Source of the DNA: Entonaema liquescens | Taxonomy: Eukaryota > Ascomycota > Sordariomycetes > Xylariales > Xylariaceae | Reading direction: 5' to 3' | NCBI GenBank assembly: GCA_902805475.1 | Contig: CADCSX010000003.1 | Span: 3,348,001 to 3,412,000, forward strand | Length of the DNA: 64,000 nucleotides | Part shown: in pieces, positions 12,635-22,702 of the stretch | How positions within the stretch are numbered: the first letter of the stretch is position 1 | Layout of the letters: every line of letters starts with the position of its first letter | The notes under the pieces: model-generated | What the model was told of the DNA's origin: nothing | What the model saw: only the letters and a program-made list of their open reading frames with translations | The model's database searches: none | Position numbers and translations under genes: made by a program

Positions 12635-13403
12635 ATGAGCGGCAACCGCGATCATCAATCCCAGGGGCCGGACTATCGCCCAGTCCGAGAAGTTATCGTA
12701 TTTGACGCTTATGGCCGACCAGTGGGTAGGCGCTTCGAACGGTATAGTTCTCCCTTTCGAGAAACCAGTCTAGCAGAGAGCAGAGCCAGGTATGACGCTG
12801 GCAATGCTCAAGCTAGCTTAGCTCCACCGCGCAGGCGAGACCCTAACCCATACGCCAATACTCAGAACGTATACAACGCCAGCCTTCAGAGCCCTCAAGC
12901 TTGGGGATCTCCTGACAGGCAGAATCCTCACGAAAGAGTAAACCAGTGGGTGCAAGCACAAAGGTAAAGGTTCCTCACTTGAGTACTTACTGAATATCTT
13001 AATCTAATAAGCGGGTGACGTCTATAGCCCGCCTGATTTTACGGGTCAGCAGCAGATGGCATATCCACCGGTTGCTACGGCCGGGTACGTCGCGGGTCCC
13101 GGTACCACGGCTGCATGGCCTACGGACCCGAACACAATGGCACCAAGTGACGTAGCAAGCCACTACAACCCAAGCCGCTACCCGAGCAGAGCGCCCAGCC
13201 CTTCTTTTCCTCCTCCTCCAGATGTCGCAACTGCATACCAGAATTCAGGGATTGTACCTGCCGACGAGTTCTTATCTGAGAGGCAGAGACGGATGGAATA
13301 CCAGAACCGAGTGGTCTTCGTACAGGATTCAAGGCGAAGCCGTAGAGAAGAAGAGCGAGAGAGGAGAAGGGAGAAGCGGGACGGAAAAAAAAGAGCTAAT
13401 TAA
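12635..13403 (+). CDS. Hypothetical disordered Pro/Arg-rich protein
   Basis: I do not recognise a family. The model has two exons (12635-12963 and 13028-13403) joined by a 64-base GTAAAG-TATAG intron, giving 234 residues. The N-terminal half is polar and Arg-rich (for example EVIVFDAYGRPVGRRFERYS). The middle is Pro/Ala/Ser-rich with a Gln run at the splice join (TGQQQMAYPP) and a short poly-Pro (SPSFPPPPD). The C-terminal 45 residues are a basic, Glu/Arg-rich probable helix (RRSRREEERERRREKRDGKK) that could act as a nuclear targeting or RNA-binding segment; that is inference from composition only. The splice that keeps the frame open and the consistent composition across it support a real gene. 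Confidence 0.65.
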
Positions 13404-16400
13404 GTAATAGTTCTTGGGAAGCATGTTATGGTATGGTATGTCTTAGCGTCTCAGGGGCTGGCAAGTTGAGGATAGGAGACTACCTCCACAGACGCTGGGT
13501 CAGCAGGGCTTTTGATTAAACCTCAGTTAAATATGATTAATATCAATAAATAATATCAACACGTAAACAAATGGGCAAGTGAACCTGTGGCTGTAAGGAT
13601 CTATCTTTTTCTATTATCCTGTTTATATTCTTTCTTCTTCATTTTTGAGTACAGGCCGAGACTAGTAGCGGGTCGTCGGCCTCCTAGATTTACCTCTTAC
13701 GATATAGGTTTACTAAGATAATTGAAGGGAGCCGTATCCGAGTATTCTTAGGAACTTACTATAGTGTGAAAGGTCTTTTCCTCATCAGCCTAGGTACGTA
13801 TCTCATTTTGGTGAATATGTTAAAGGGGGCCCTGGTGGTTCGTGTTATGGTTCATATGGGGTATTCATATCCACATTGGACACGCCGTGGCCGAATGACT
13901 CAGGCCGTTCCAATACTAGTTGGGTCGTTATAGAGTGCCCATTGTATCGGTATGACCTCTATTTCAAGTGGAAAGAATAATTGATTACGTGTTGTTATGA
14001 GGACAGATTCCGGCTCGATCTCGAAACAACGCATAAGAGAGCACCGTGGTTCCGCCCCTACAGGGCCGGTCAACAGCCCTGTCATAATCCCTAACGGTTT
14101 GCTTCGTGGTGCATGGTGATTGTCAATAATTACGACAGCCTCCGCATATGTCAATCTTTCCTGAGTACATGCTTATAGTATGGAGAGGCTAATATCGGGT
14201 AGAAATGGGGTTCCGAGTGGATGTGATCAACTCCTGGCTGCAGTCTCCATGGCTACTCTTGAGTTCCATTCGTGAATATCTGATGTCAAAGGATACTGGT
14301 ATGACAGACAATGAGACGTTGCGGCCAAATAAGTGCCCCCTTTTCATAAGAGACCAGTAGATACCTACCTAATAATTACCTAGAAAACTACATCACAGGT
14401 TGACTCCTGAATAGTGGCGTAGAATGCTACGATGGAGAAGGGCAAATTAATCAGTACCGGACGACTGCAATGCATCTACTGTTCACTGCTGTCCACTGAT
14501 TTTGGGTCGTTAGCCCCGTCTTGGAAGGGAGTTTCTGTCGTTGCGTATACCTACGTAACGTTAGATTCCTAAAAAAAAAAACCCACCAAGCCCTTTGAAT
14601 AAAGTTTTTATTAGTTAGTTGAATGAGTGATCCAGTTCTAATTATCAGGGCTATGGCTCTACGTGTTTCAATGAGTTGTATTCTCACTTCTTGTGCACAG
14701 CCTCACGCCTATATTATCAGATTTCAATTTTTCATACCGGCGAGGCTTCTCTTGGTTAGCAAAAGATCCCTGCTGGTGATCATCTGGAGACGTTTTTATT
14801 TCGTGAGCGTAGTTCGGACTGAAAACTCTAGTCTTTTGGTATGAATACGACGCGCTATGTTGATTATATTACAGATCCACTATATAACAGCATCGCGGAT
14901 ATAACGGCCGTCTCTGTTATGGCTTGATAGATGTTAGTTTCATTTCTGTTGTTAATAAGAAGGCCAAGATAGTAGGCTGTGCAAATGAAGTTGAAGGAGG
15001 TTGAGATAATGTTTTGAGATAATGTTCGGACTATACAACTGCAGATGTACCTCGTGGCTCTCGTGGCTTCCCTTGGTAGATGGTTGTTTTAAATCTCTCT
15101 TCATCGGAAATCTCCACAATTCCTTGACAGTCCAATCTACCAATGGTGGAAACTGGGGATTTGACCCATATTTACAACTTACCCAACCTGACCCCACAAA
15201 TTTAGCTTTTGTTCCTGCGTCCCTTGGGAATGGAGTAATATATTTCCGGCTTACACCGATGGGCAGGTCTTAAGTGTTAGCTTATACTATTATAGGTATA
15301 AACATATCTGGATAAAAGTTTATAGGCAATTATACTCATCTTTAGTCCATCTTGTATATAGCTTACGTATTGTAGAAAATTACCTTCTCTTTTCTTGCGA
15401 ATAATCGTTGATCTCGAAACAATTGGCTGATGCTTAGGAGGATCAATGTTGAAATTACTCCAAGTACGTACTGCTTACTACCCCCACCACGATAGTCAGG
15501 GATGCAACGCTAGATATGCACATCAGTTCGCACACGAAATCGCAGGCCAGGTGTCGTACAGCATGGAAGCCGTTAAAGAAACAAAAAAAAAAAAGCTTGA
15601 ATATGAATTCCGGTATATTCATTCATTTAATGTTTGTGGAATAGGATACTCCGTAATCCAAAAAAGTGATATGTGGTTAGTCTAATCTGTCAAATCAACT
15701 TTTTGGGATTTTAATAATCGTTAGCGATGTCTCATGCAAGTTCATAGAATACATAAACGGATTGTTCTCGTATTCAAATGGGCTGCTTTTATTCGTACCT
15801 GACAAGGTCGCGGGGCTGTGTGACCCACCTTTGTTTGTAGACAAGTTGCACTGCCTCTAAAAAGGACATGGATCTAGGAACCCGTAGCAGCCCGTAGTTG
15901 CCGTTACACGCCACTTGGTAGGTTGTCCAGAAATCACACATTGCATTCAATACAAGAGTCCATTACTACCTGCCTAGACCTTATCGAGGGAAACCCCCCC
16001 AGCTAGTTGCTTACAGGCCGATCTTCTTCCACACCACGTTTTTCATCACCGCTCACTCGTTTTCAGGTGATCCATTCTTTCGTCTGTTTCTGTCAACTTG
16101 TTTATTGTCAACTACCCGTTTGACTTCGTCGTCTGGTATTTTTTGGGAGGAACATTTCATTCGCTTTTTGTACTAACCATTATTGCGACAACTACAAGAT
16201 AAACATCTAAATCGCCAAGTTGTTTATACATACGAATGCGCGTATTGATTGCGATCCTACTGAACTAAACGACGTCGAAAAGGCATTGATTGTACGACTT
16301 GCATTATTTTCCCAGGTGGTCGCATCAGCTAGACTGGGTCGACTTATACGATTTGGACTAAGAAACTCAATGATCGCTTACTTGGATTAATGAATTCGAC

Positions 16401-16418
16401 TTTTTAACAGCGAGGACG
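13404..16418. other. Long spacer with no supported gene
   Basis: About 3 kb with only short overlapping frames on both strands (longest about 84 residues), none with a recognisable product. It has a short A run near 14571-14582. The last 400 bases precede the TRP-like channel gene and are presumably its promoter. Confidence 0.45.
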
Positions 16419-18967
16419 ATGAGGTTTTCCATAGGGTCGCCGCTCTTGGCGATTCTCTGTTTCGCATCGGCTATTCTCCCCGTGGAAGGAAAAGAACGGA
16501 TTCTTCAATCTACTTCGTTGAACATTTGCCAGGAAAACTCGGGATTTACGGCCAGCTTGTTTAGTGTTAGATATAATCCGACTACGAACAAGGCCTCTGT
16601 GAATATCACGGCCATTTCTACCATCCAAGCCAAGGTTGAGTTTGACGTTGACATTAGCGCCTATGGCTACACTTTTACGCATCTCGTAGTTAAGCCTTGC
16701 GATCTTGGCTTGGCTGGATTTTGTCCTATGGGATCCGGAAAACTGGGTAACCCCTTTGACCTTGATATTCCAGACGCTTCATCCAGGATCCCGTCTATCG
16801 CATACGACTTTCCGGATCTTGATGCTAAGGTTAGAATCAGAATCAACGCAACCGATGGCCCTCAAGCTGGCCAGACCGTCGCTTGTGTCGAGGCCTTGGT
16901 TTCTAATGGGCAAACAGTCGACTTAATCGGGGTTAAATGGGCCTCGGCTATTGTGGCTGGTTTGGCTCTTGCCTCGTCTGCATTTCTCTCAGGTCTCGGT
17001 CACACGAATGCTGCTTCGCATGTCGCTGCCAATGCCCTATCATTGGTGGGCTACTTTCAGGCACAAGCTATGATTGGTCTTACGGGAATTCCTCTACCTC
17101 CTGTAGTCCAGTCGTGGACTCAAGATTTCCAGTGGAGTATGGGCATCATTGAAGTTCCTTTTAGTATGTCAACTCATCATTTCCTCTCTAATACGGATGA
17201 AGGCAATTTCGCTTTTTGCCGAAGTTTTAATTATCCTGCGAGTATCCGTTAACATAGGATTTTAGTGCAACGCATTTTTACGTGGTATCAACGTTCAACA
17301 GGCGGTACAGCGAGTAACATTATCGACCAGTCCGACTATTCACTTGTTTCCGTAGAGGTACAAAAGCGTGCAGTTGATCTCTTCAAGCGCGGGGCATCAA
17401 TGCTTCCTCGTAGTGTGGTGGAGCATGGTTCTAAGCTCATGAAGCGAGCAAACGTTATGACTTCATATGGGAGTTACATCGTTTACGGCATCCAACGTGT
17501 TGCTTTTCGGGCGGACATCGAAACGACAAATCTTTTCTTGACGGCAATTGTATTCTTCTACCTGATCATGGTGGTCACCACTTTGTGCGTGGTTGCTTTC
17601 AAGGGAATATGCGAACTAGCTGCGAAGCAGAGGTGGATGAAGGGCGACACTTTCCTAGAGTTTCGCAATGGCTGGCGTAAGTATTCCCTATGCCTTTTTT
17701 CCGGCGTAACATTCTATGCCAATACTATACGAACATAATACTAATTGGCGCGTGCTCATAGGTACCGTACTTAAGGGCATTCTCTTCCGTATGGCCCTCG
17801 TTGGACACCCCCCCGTAACAATTCTTTGTTTCTGGGAGTTCACCCAAAATGATTCTTCCGCGTTAATGGTTGTGGCTGTGTTCTTCCTCGTTTCTGTCAA
17901 TGCTGTACTTGCTTGGGCGGCCTATAAGGTCGTCCGGATTGCACATCGTTCGGTCGCGCTTCATAGGAACCCAGCTTATATCTTGTTCTCGGACCCTCAG
18001 ACTCTTAATAAGTGGGGTGAGTAATTTTCCTGATCTCGATTCTTATAGGCGCGGGTGTTGTTAGATCTAAATGTCCCGCTTTCGTTGCTAACTTGATGCG
18101 CTATAGGTTTCCTTTATATCCAATTCCGCGCCTCCGCTTATTACTTTATCATCCCTGTCCTTGGATATACCGTCGTAAAGGCCGTTTTCATTGCGTTCGC
18201 TCAGAACTCCGGCATCGTTCAGGCTATCGCACTCATCCTTATCGAGGCCGCCGCCCTCATCGCATCCGCAGTTCTGCGACCTTGGATGGACAAAAAGACC
18301 AATTCTTTCAACATCGCCATCGCCGTTGTCAACTTCTTAAATGCTATCTTCCTCCTTATCTTCACTAAGGTGTTCGACCAACCAGGACTTGTTACCGGTG
18401 TCGTTGGTGTTGTACTCTGGATCCTGAACGCGGTTTGCACATTGGTCCTCCTGCTCATGCTTATCATCACTACTGGCATTGTTATCTTCCAAAGCAACCC
18501 AGATGGTCGCTACAAGTTCATGTCCGATGATCGTACTTCTTTCATGAAGTCCCAGAGTCAGCTCGCTACTTCTACTGAACTGGATGCTTTGGGAGTGACC
18601 GCTCGAGGTGAAAAGCCTGGTGGTTATTCCTCCGGTCTCGACTTGGATGACGATGGAGATTCGAACCCTCGCGATTCATTATTTCGGGGACAAAGCTCTG
18701 TAGCGAACTCGACAGCCAACAACTCCCATCACGCCCCTTCCCATTTTGCCGCGCCTCACTCGCCTATCGATCCGATTAACAGAACCGCTAGCCCGTACAA
18801 CGGTTCGGTGTCTTCAATGTCGCGTTCGCAGAATAGTTCCAGCCCAGCTGGTTTCAAGCCGCCTGCTAGCCCAAGGTAAGAAAAACCTGTTTTCACCGCT
18901 CCTGTAAATCAATGGCTTACAAATGAAATCTAGCCCGTGGCAACGTGGAGCCGGTTATGACCACTGA
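16419..18967 (+). CDS. TRP-like ion channel / flavin-carrier (FLC) family protein
   Basis: This belongs to the fungal FLC/TRP-like family: an N-terminal lipid-recognition (ML-like) domain followed by a multi-span channel region. Yeast relatives act in ER and vacuole calcium, FAD import and cell-wall maintenance. Five exons (16419-17163, 17266-17676, 17762-18016, 18107-18875, 18934-18967) give 737 residues. A signal peptide is clear (LLAILCFASAILPVEGKE). Residues about 25-175 form the Cys-containing ML-like domain. The membrane region starts near VKWASAIVAGLALASSAFLS. Splice 1 restores GIIEVPFMQRIFTWYQRSTG and splice 2 restores NGWRTVLKGILFRM, both family motifs. At least nine spans follow to about residue 590. 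The remaining 140 residues are a Ser/Asn/Pro-rich cytosolic tail. The last exon is 34 bases and adds SPWQRGAGYDH. No defects are seen. Confidence 0.9.
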
Positions 18968-20023
18968 AAAGTCCCGTCAGGATAGTAACAGAAAGTGAAC
19001 AAACAAAGTTACTTTTACATAGGGTCTAATCGATCCGTATGCACATAGTGGCGCCGAACGGAATTGACCTTAAGGAAGTAAAAGGAAGTTCAAGATATCT
19101 AAAGCTCTGCATATGTTTAGCGGCTATACGTGCTTTGGCGAGCAGGAAGGCAGTGGGAAATGTTTCTAGCATACATGGCGTTTTGGCAAGGGACGATGCT
19201 CATAGCTGGTATTATATTGTACAAATTTTCTTGTTCGTTGACGATGTACATCTTGGCAAAGCTATCTACCGAATGATGCTTAGCTATATGCTGCATTAAG
19301 CATTTTACCTGTATCATATAGAGTTAAATTATTGTAAGCCTGCCTTTATCACTTTAGGGGATATTAGGAGACTTCTCGATTTATACCTACATACTAAGAA
19401 GCAATACCTAGGTACCTAGGCACTCTTTATTGCAGACACAAATGACATCGTCCCCAGATCGACGTGGATTTCCGCTTGGCAGGTTGGCAGGGCTGAGATT
19501 TTCCGATTGTTCTCAGGGGTTGATTGCTTATCCCAATAGACCCAATTTAACTGATTGATACATCGCTGAATATGTGGGGTGCGACTAGGCCATACGCTAA
19601 TGTCCTTTAGTTACAGGTGTGCTCCACAGTATACTCTCCTCATTATTAAGACATTTGATTGGCTGAACGGCTTCGTAAGCTCCCCTAATAACCTTTATAT
19701 TCCTCTGATGCGGCGTAAGCACTTGGGAGGATCAAAAATGCGTGCTATCATCCCCCTCTTATACTAGGCTTCTTCTACCCGTATAAACATGCAAGACACA
19801 CGGCTTTGCCCAACCAATTTTGTATAGTGAAGTCTTCCAAAGCCCCCTTTTTTCTTGTACCTAGGCTTTAATTATGATAAAAGCAAACCAGCATCAGGAT
19901 CACAATCGGCCCAACGTTTGACAACTGGCTTCTCCATGGGTCGGTAGTTGGAATAGCTCTTCATTATTCATCATACGAAAATTGTAGGTAGTATAACTTC
20001 ATTCAACATTTTGGTCCTAAACG
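18968..20023. other. Spacer with no supported gene
   Basis: About 1 kb. It holds a palindromic run of TAGGTACCTA-type sequence near 19408-19420. A frame at 19039-19299 overlaps one on the other strand; neither is recognisable. Confidence 0.45.
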
Positions 20024-20401
20024 ATGGACCAGCCTGAGCAATACCCCTATTACAAAATCCACGACAAGGGGGGATCTTCAAATAAGAGTTTTAAGGTGCA
20101 TACTATCCTAATCGACTCAGACGAGGGCCGGGCATATGAGAAGTTATCGACTGAGTCTGAGCGCTTGGATTACATGCGTAAACATGCACACGATAGCTGG
20201 GATGTCATCCGACCGGATGTGGCGTTTTATGAAGACTATGAGTCCAGGAAGAGATATATTATCAATAGAGACTCGCCTGAATACGAAGGGCTGCAGAAGA
20301 CGATGAAGGATGGAGAGTGTTACCCTCAGGAGACGAAGGAGTTTGATGAAATGCTACGGTATTATAAGGAACACGCTACCATGGTGGAAGATATATCTTA
20401 G
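20024..20401 (+). CDS. Hypothetical 125-residue soluble protein
   Basis: I do not recognise this protein. It is a single exon with a good start context (AACGATGG). The product is highly charged and rich in Tyr, Glu, Lys and Asp, with no signal peptide or membrane span. Composition and the steady alternation of polar and hydrophobic residues (SERLDYMRKHAHDSWDVIRP) look like a compact soluble protein rather than a chance frame. It is convergent with the FAD oxidoreductase gene about 400 bases to the right. Confidence 0.6.
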   Translation: MDQPEQYPYYKIHDKGGSSNKSFKVHTILIDSDEGRAYEKLSTESERLDYMRKHAHDSWDVIRPDVAFYEDYESRKRYIINRDSPEYEGLQKTMKDGECYPQETKEFDEMLRYYKEHATMVEDIS

Positions 20402-20811
20402 GAAACTATGCTGCTAGGTATTAATTAGCGAATACGGGAGCCTTTGTGTCGAAATGCTAGTTGCTAGCTACGTTTATCAAACGTGGTCATCACGAGGCTT
20501 GTTTGAATACGGCTTATAACTGTGTATTTGTCGAGGGATGATAATAACTTTGCGCGGTGAAGCAATTTTCGGTAGGCTACTGCTAGTAGTCTATAAGAGG
20601 TTTTATTCTCCCTATGTGACACAGTGGATCGGTGATGAACACTGGCAAAGGGTTACGATTGCACAGACATATTCTACCCTCAACTAGAACATTCTGTCTA
20701 GTTTTCCTCTGCAATGATTACTTCTCTCTGGCCTACCTAACTAGCGTCAAATTGAATAGTTTTAGAGGTGCCCGAATTGATAGCTCTTTGACGTATATGA
20801 TTACTCGCATC
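20402..20811. other. Spacer between convergent genes
   Basis: About 410 bases between the ends of the 125-residue gene and the FAD oxidoreductase gene. It should hold both 3' untranslated regions; nothing else is seen. Confidence 0.4.
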
Positions 20812-22405
20812 CTAAACGATAGGGACGTAATAACGCATACTATTTTCAGGATCCCAAAGCTTCTTCAGCCTTCTCAATTTCTCCAACCTCCATTCTTCCC
20901 AACCGTAGACTTCTTGCAAGGACTCATTACCGTTTGCATAATTCACATATGCCCGGAGGTGTTCCGGGTCATCGCTTCCTTCGAGCAAGTAGTCCCGCAA
21001 TTTCTTCCCAAACTCCTGCGCGGTCGCGTCAATAGCCTCGTTAGGTTTGTATTGTACGTACGACGTCACTAGGATCTTGTCGCTTCGGTGCGGGAACGCG
21101 GTGCTTGCTTCGTCGATAGCTTGCACGCCTTGCGTTGAGTAGCCTTCAAGCAAGAAAAAAGACCCGGCTAGCTCGGGAACCCTTCGGAATGTTTCGTCGA
21201 TTTCGTTGTAGACCTTTCTGACGGACGCTGTGTTGTATGATTCCAGCCCGATGGGATACCGGAGAGAGGTCAGGCCCTTCGCGCAGCCAGGTCCGTTTTC
21301 GTCCTGGAAGGTGAGCGCCGCCAATTTGGGCAATGTTGCCTCGCCCGCGTTGACCATTATGGACTCAATGGCGTGGAGGGGTTTGGCGTATTCGCGGGCT
21401 TCGAGAACTGTCCCGTCGTATATTATAGCGTACCAGATAATGGGCTGGGAAACGTTAGTCTTGATCCGCTTCAGGACATATCATCCCACGTACATGATCA
21501 GGATCTATATCTGCAACTTTAATGATATAGCCCCAGTGTGTAACTTGAGGCGGTTGGGTTTTCATCATTTCATTGGTAAGTTCGTAAAGGGCTTCGAGTT
21601 TATCGCCCGAAAAGACGAATATCTCATAAGACCATTTCGGATTCTTAATATCGTGGACGCGATACTCCCATTCCGTCACCAAGCCAAAGTTATGCCCCGC
21701 ACCCTTGATCGCCCAGAAGAGTTCTGGATGGGAGTCTTTAGACACGGTGACGATGTCGCCGTTCGGCAGCACGAGCCGAGCTGAAATAACTTGATCGGCT
21801 GGAAGACCGTATTGCCCTTGGAGCCAGCCATGGCCTCCTCCCAAAATGGGCGCCGAGACCCCGACGCACTCGCATATTCCAGTAACTGAAGCGCATTAGT
21901 ATCTTAGTAGCGACAAGGTCTCGAATCGGCTTGCCCGCTCGCTTTTCCAATTTGCCGAGTTCTTCAATAACCCTTTTAACTGTAGCCCCTCCACCAATTA
22001 TGGCCGTGTTGCCGTCTTCGGAGAGCTCTACCTGGTTAAGTTTCCGAAAGTCTATTTGAATAGCGTCTTTCGCAGACGCCATTGCTTCGGTGGCGCCGTG
22101 GCCCCCTGATCTTGCGATAAAAGGGAGGCCGTGTTCGTTTGCGAAGCGTACCTAAGAAGTTCAGTAACAGAGGCTTTGGTTGGTGAACAGAATTGAACCA
22201 TTACAGTCTGTTGGACGTCACTTTTGGTGGCAACCTGGACTACCGCGGCGATTGTAGGTGCGTGCCATTCCCTCCACCGGCTTGTGAGGTTGGTAAAGTT
22301 CTCATCACCAGGAAGAACAACGGAAGCACCGGGAGATAGGTTCGGCCCAAGGTCCGCCCGTAGATTGATGTTTTTCGTAGTTAGTGAAGCCATACCTAGG
22401 TTCAT
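20812..22405 (-). CDS. FAD-linked oxidoreductase, berberine-bridge/6-hydroxynicotine oxidase type
   Basis: A flavoenzyme of the PCMH-FAD plus BBE class, which oxidises alcohols, amines or ring systems and passes electrons to oxygen; often found in secondary metabolism. The substrate is unknown. Four exons (22205-22405, 21935-22151, 21494-21885, 20812-21444) give 480 residues. The FAD fold shows FIARSGGHGATEAM, in which the His is the likely covalent flavin site, then NTAIIGGGATVKRV, ICECVGVSAPILGGGHGWLQ and GLPADQVISARLVLPNGD. The C-terminal BBE domain ends EVYGWEEWRLEKLRRLKKLW. Intron 2 (21886-21934, 49 bases) appears to be GC-AG: only this choice rejoins LEKRA to VTGICECVGV in frame. An internal ATG at 22393 (MASLTTKN) is an alternative start. 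No signal peptide is evident, so the enzyme may be cytosolic. Confidence 0.88.
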
Positions 22406-22702
22406 AAGGAGTTTCGAGAGGTAACAGCTACAAATGGCCTATATAGCGAGGTAATCAGAGATTCTTTATTTACTTGGCGTTGAGTGGAGACATAATAATC
22501 GTCAGATTTCCTCACTGCACCGAAAGGTCGCATGTTATTACGCGTATAGAATGGTATTTCATACTATATATATATATATATTATGTGGCAATAGTCCTCG
22601 GCATACAATGAGATGAGGGGTTATCATACTAGTCAACAGTAAGGGATGCTTTATTTATATTGTCTTAATAACAACCGTTAGCCTACGTCTCTACTATCGT
22701 TA
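22406..22702. other. Spacer with TA microsatellite
   Basis: Region between the HET gene end and the FAD oxidoreductase start. It contains a (TA)n tract of about 20 bases around 22563-22582 and nothing else recognisable. Confidence 0.5.
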
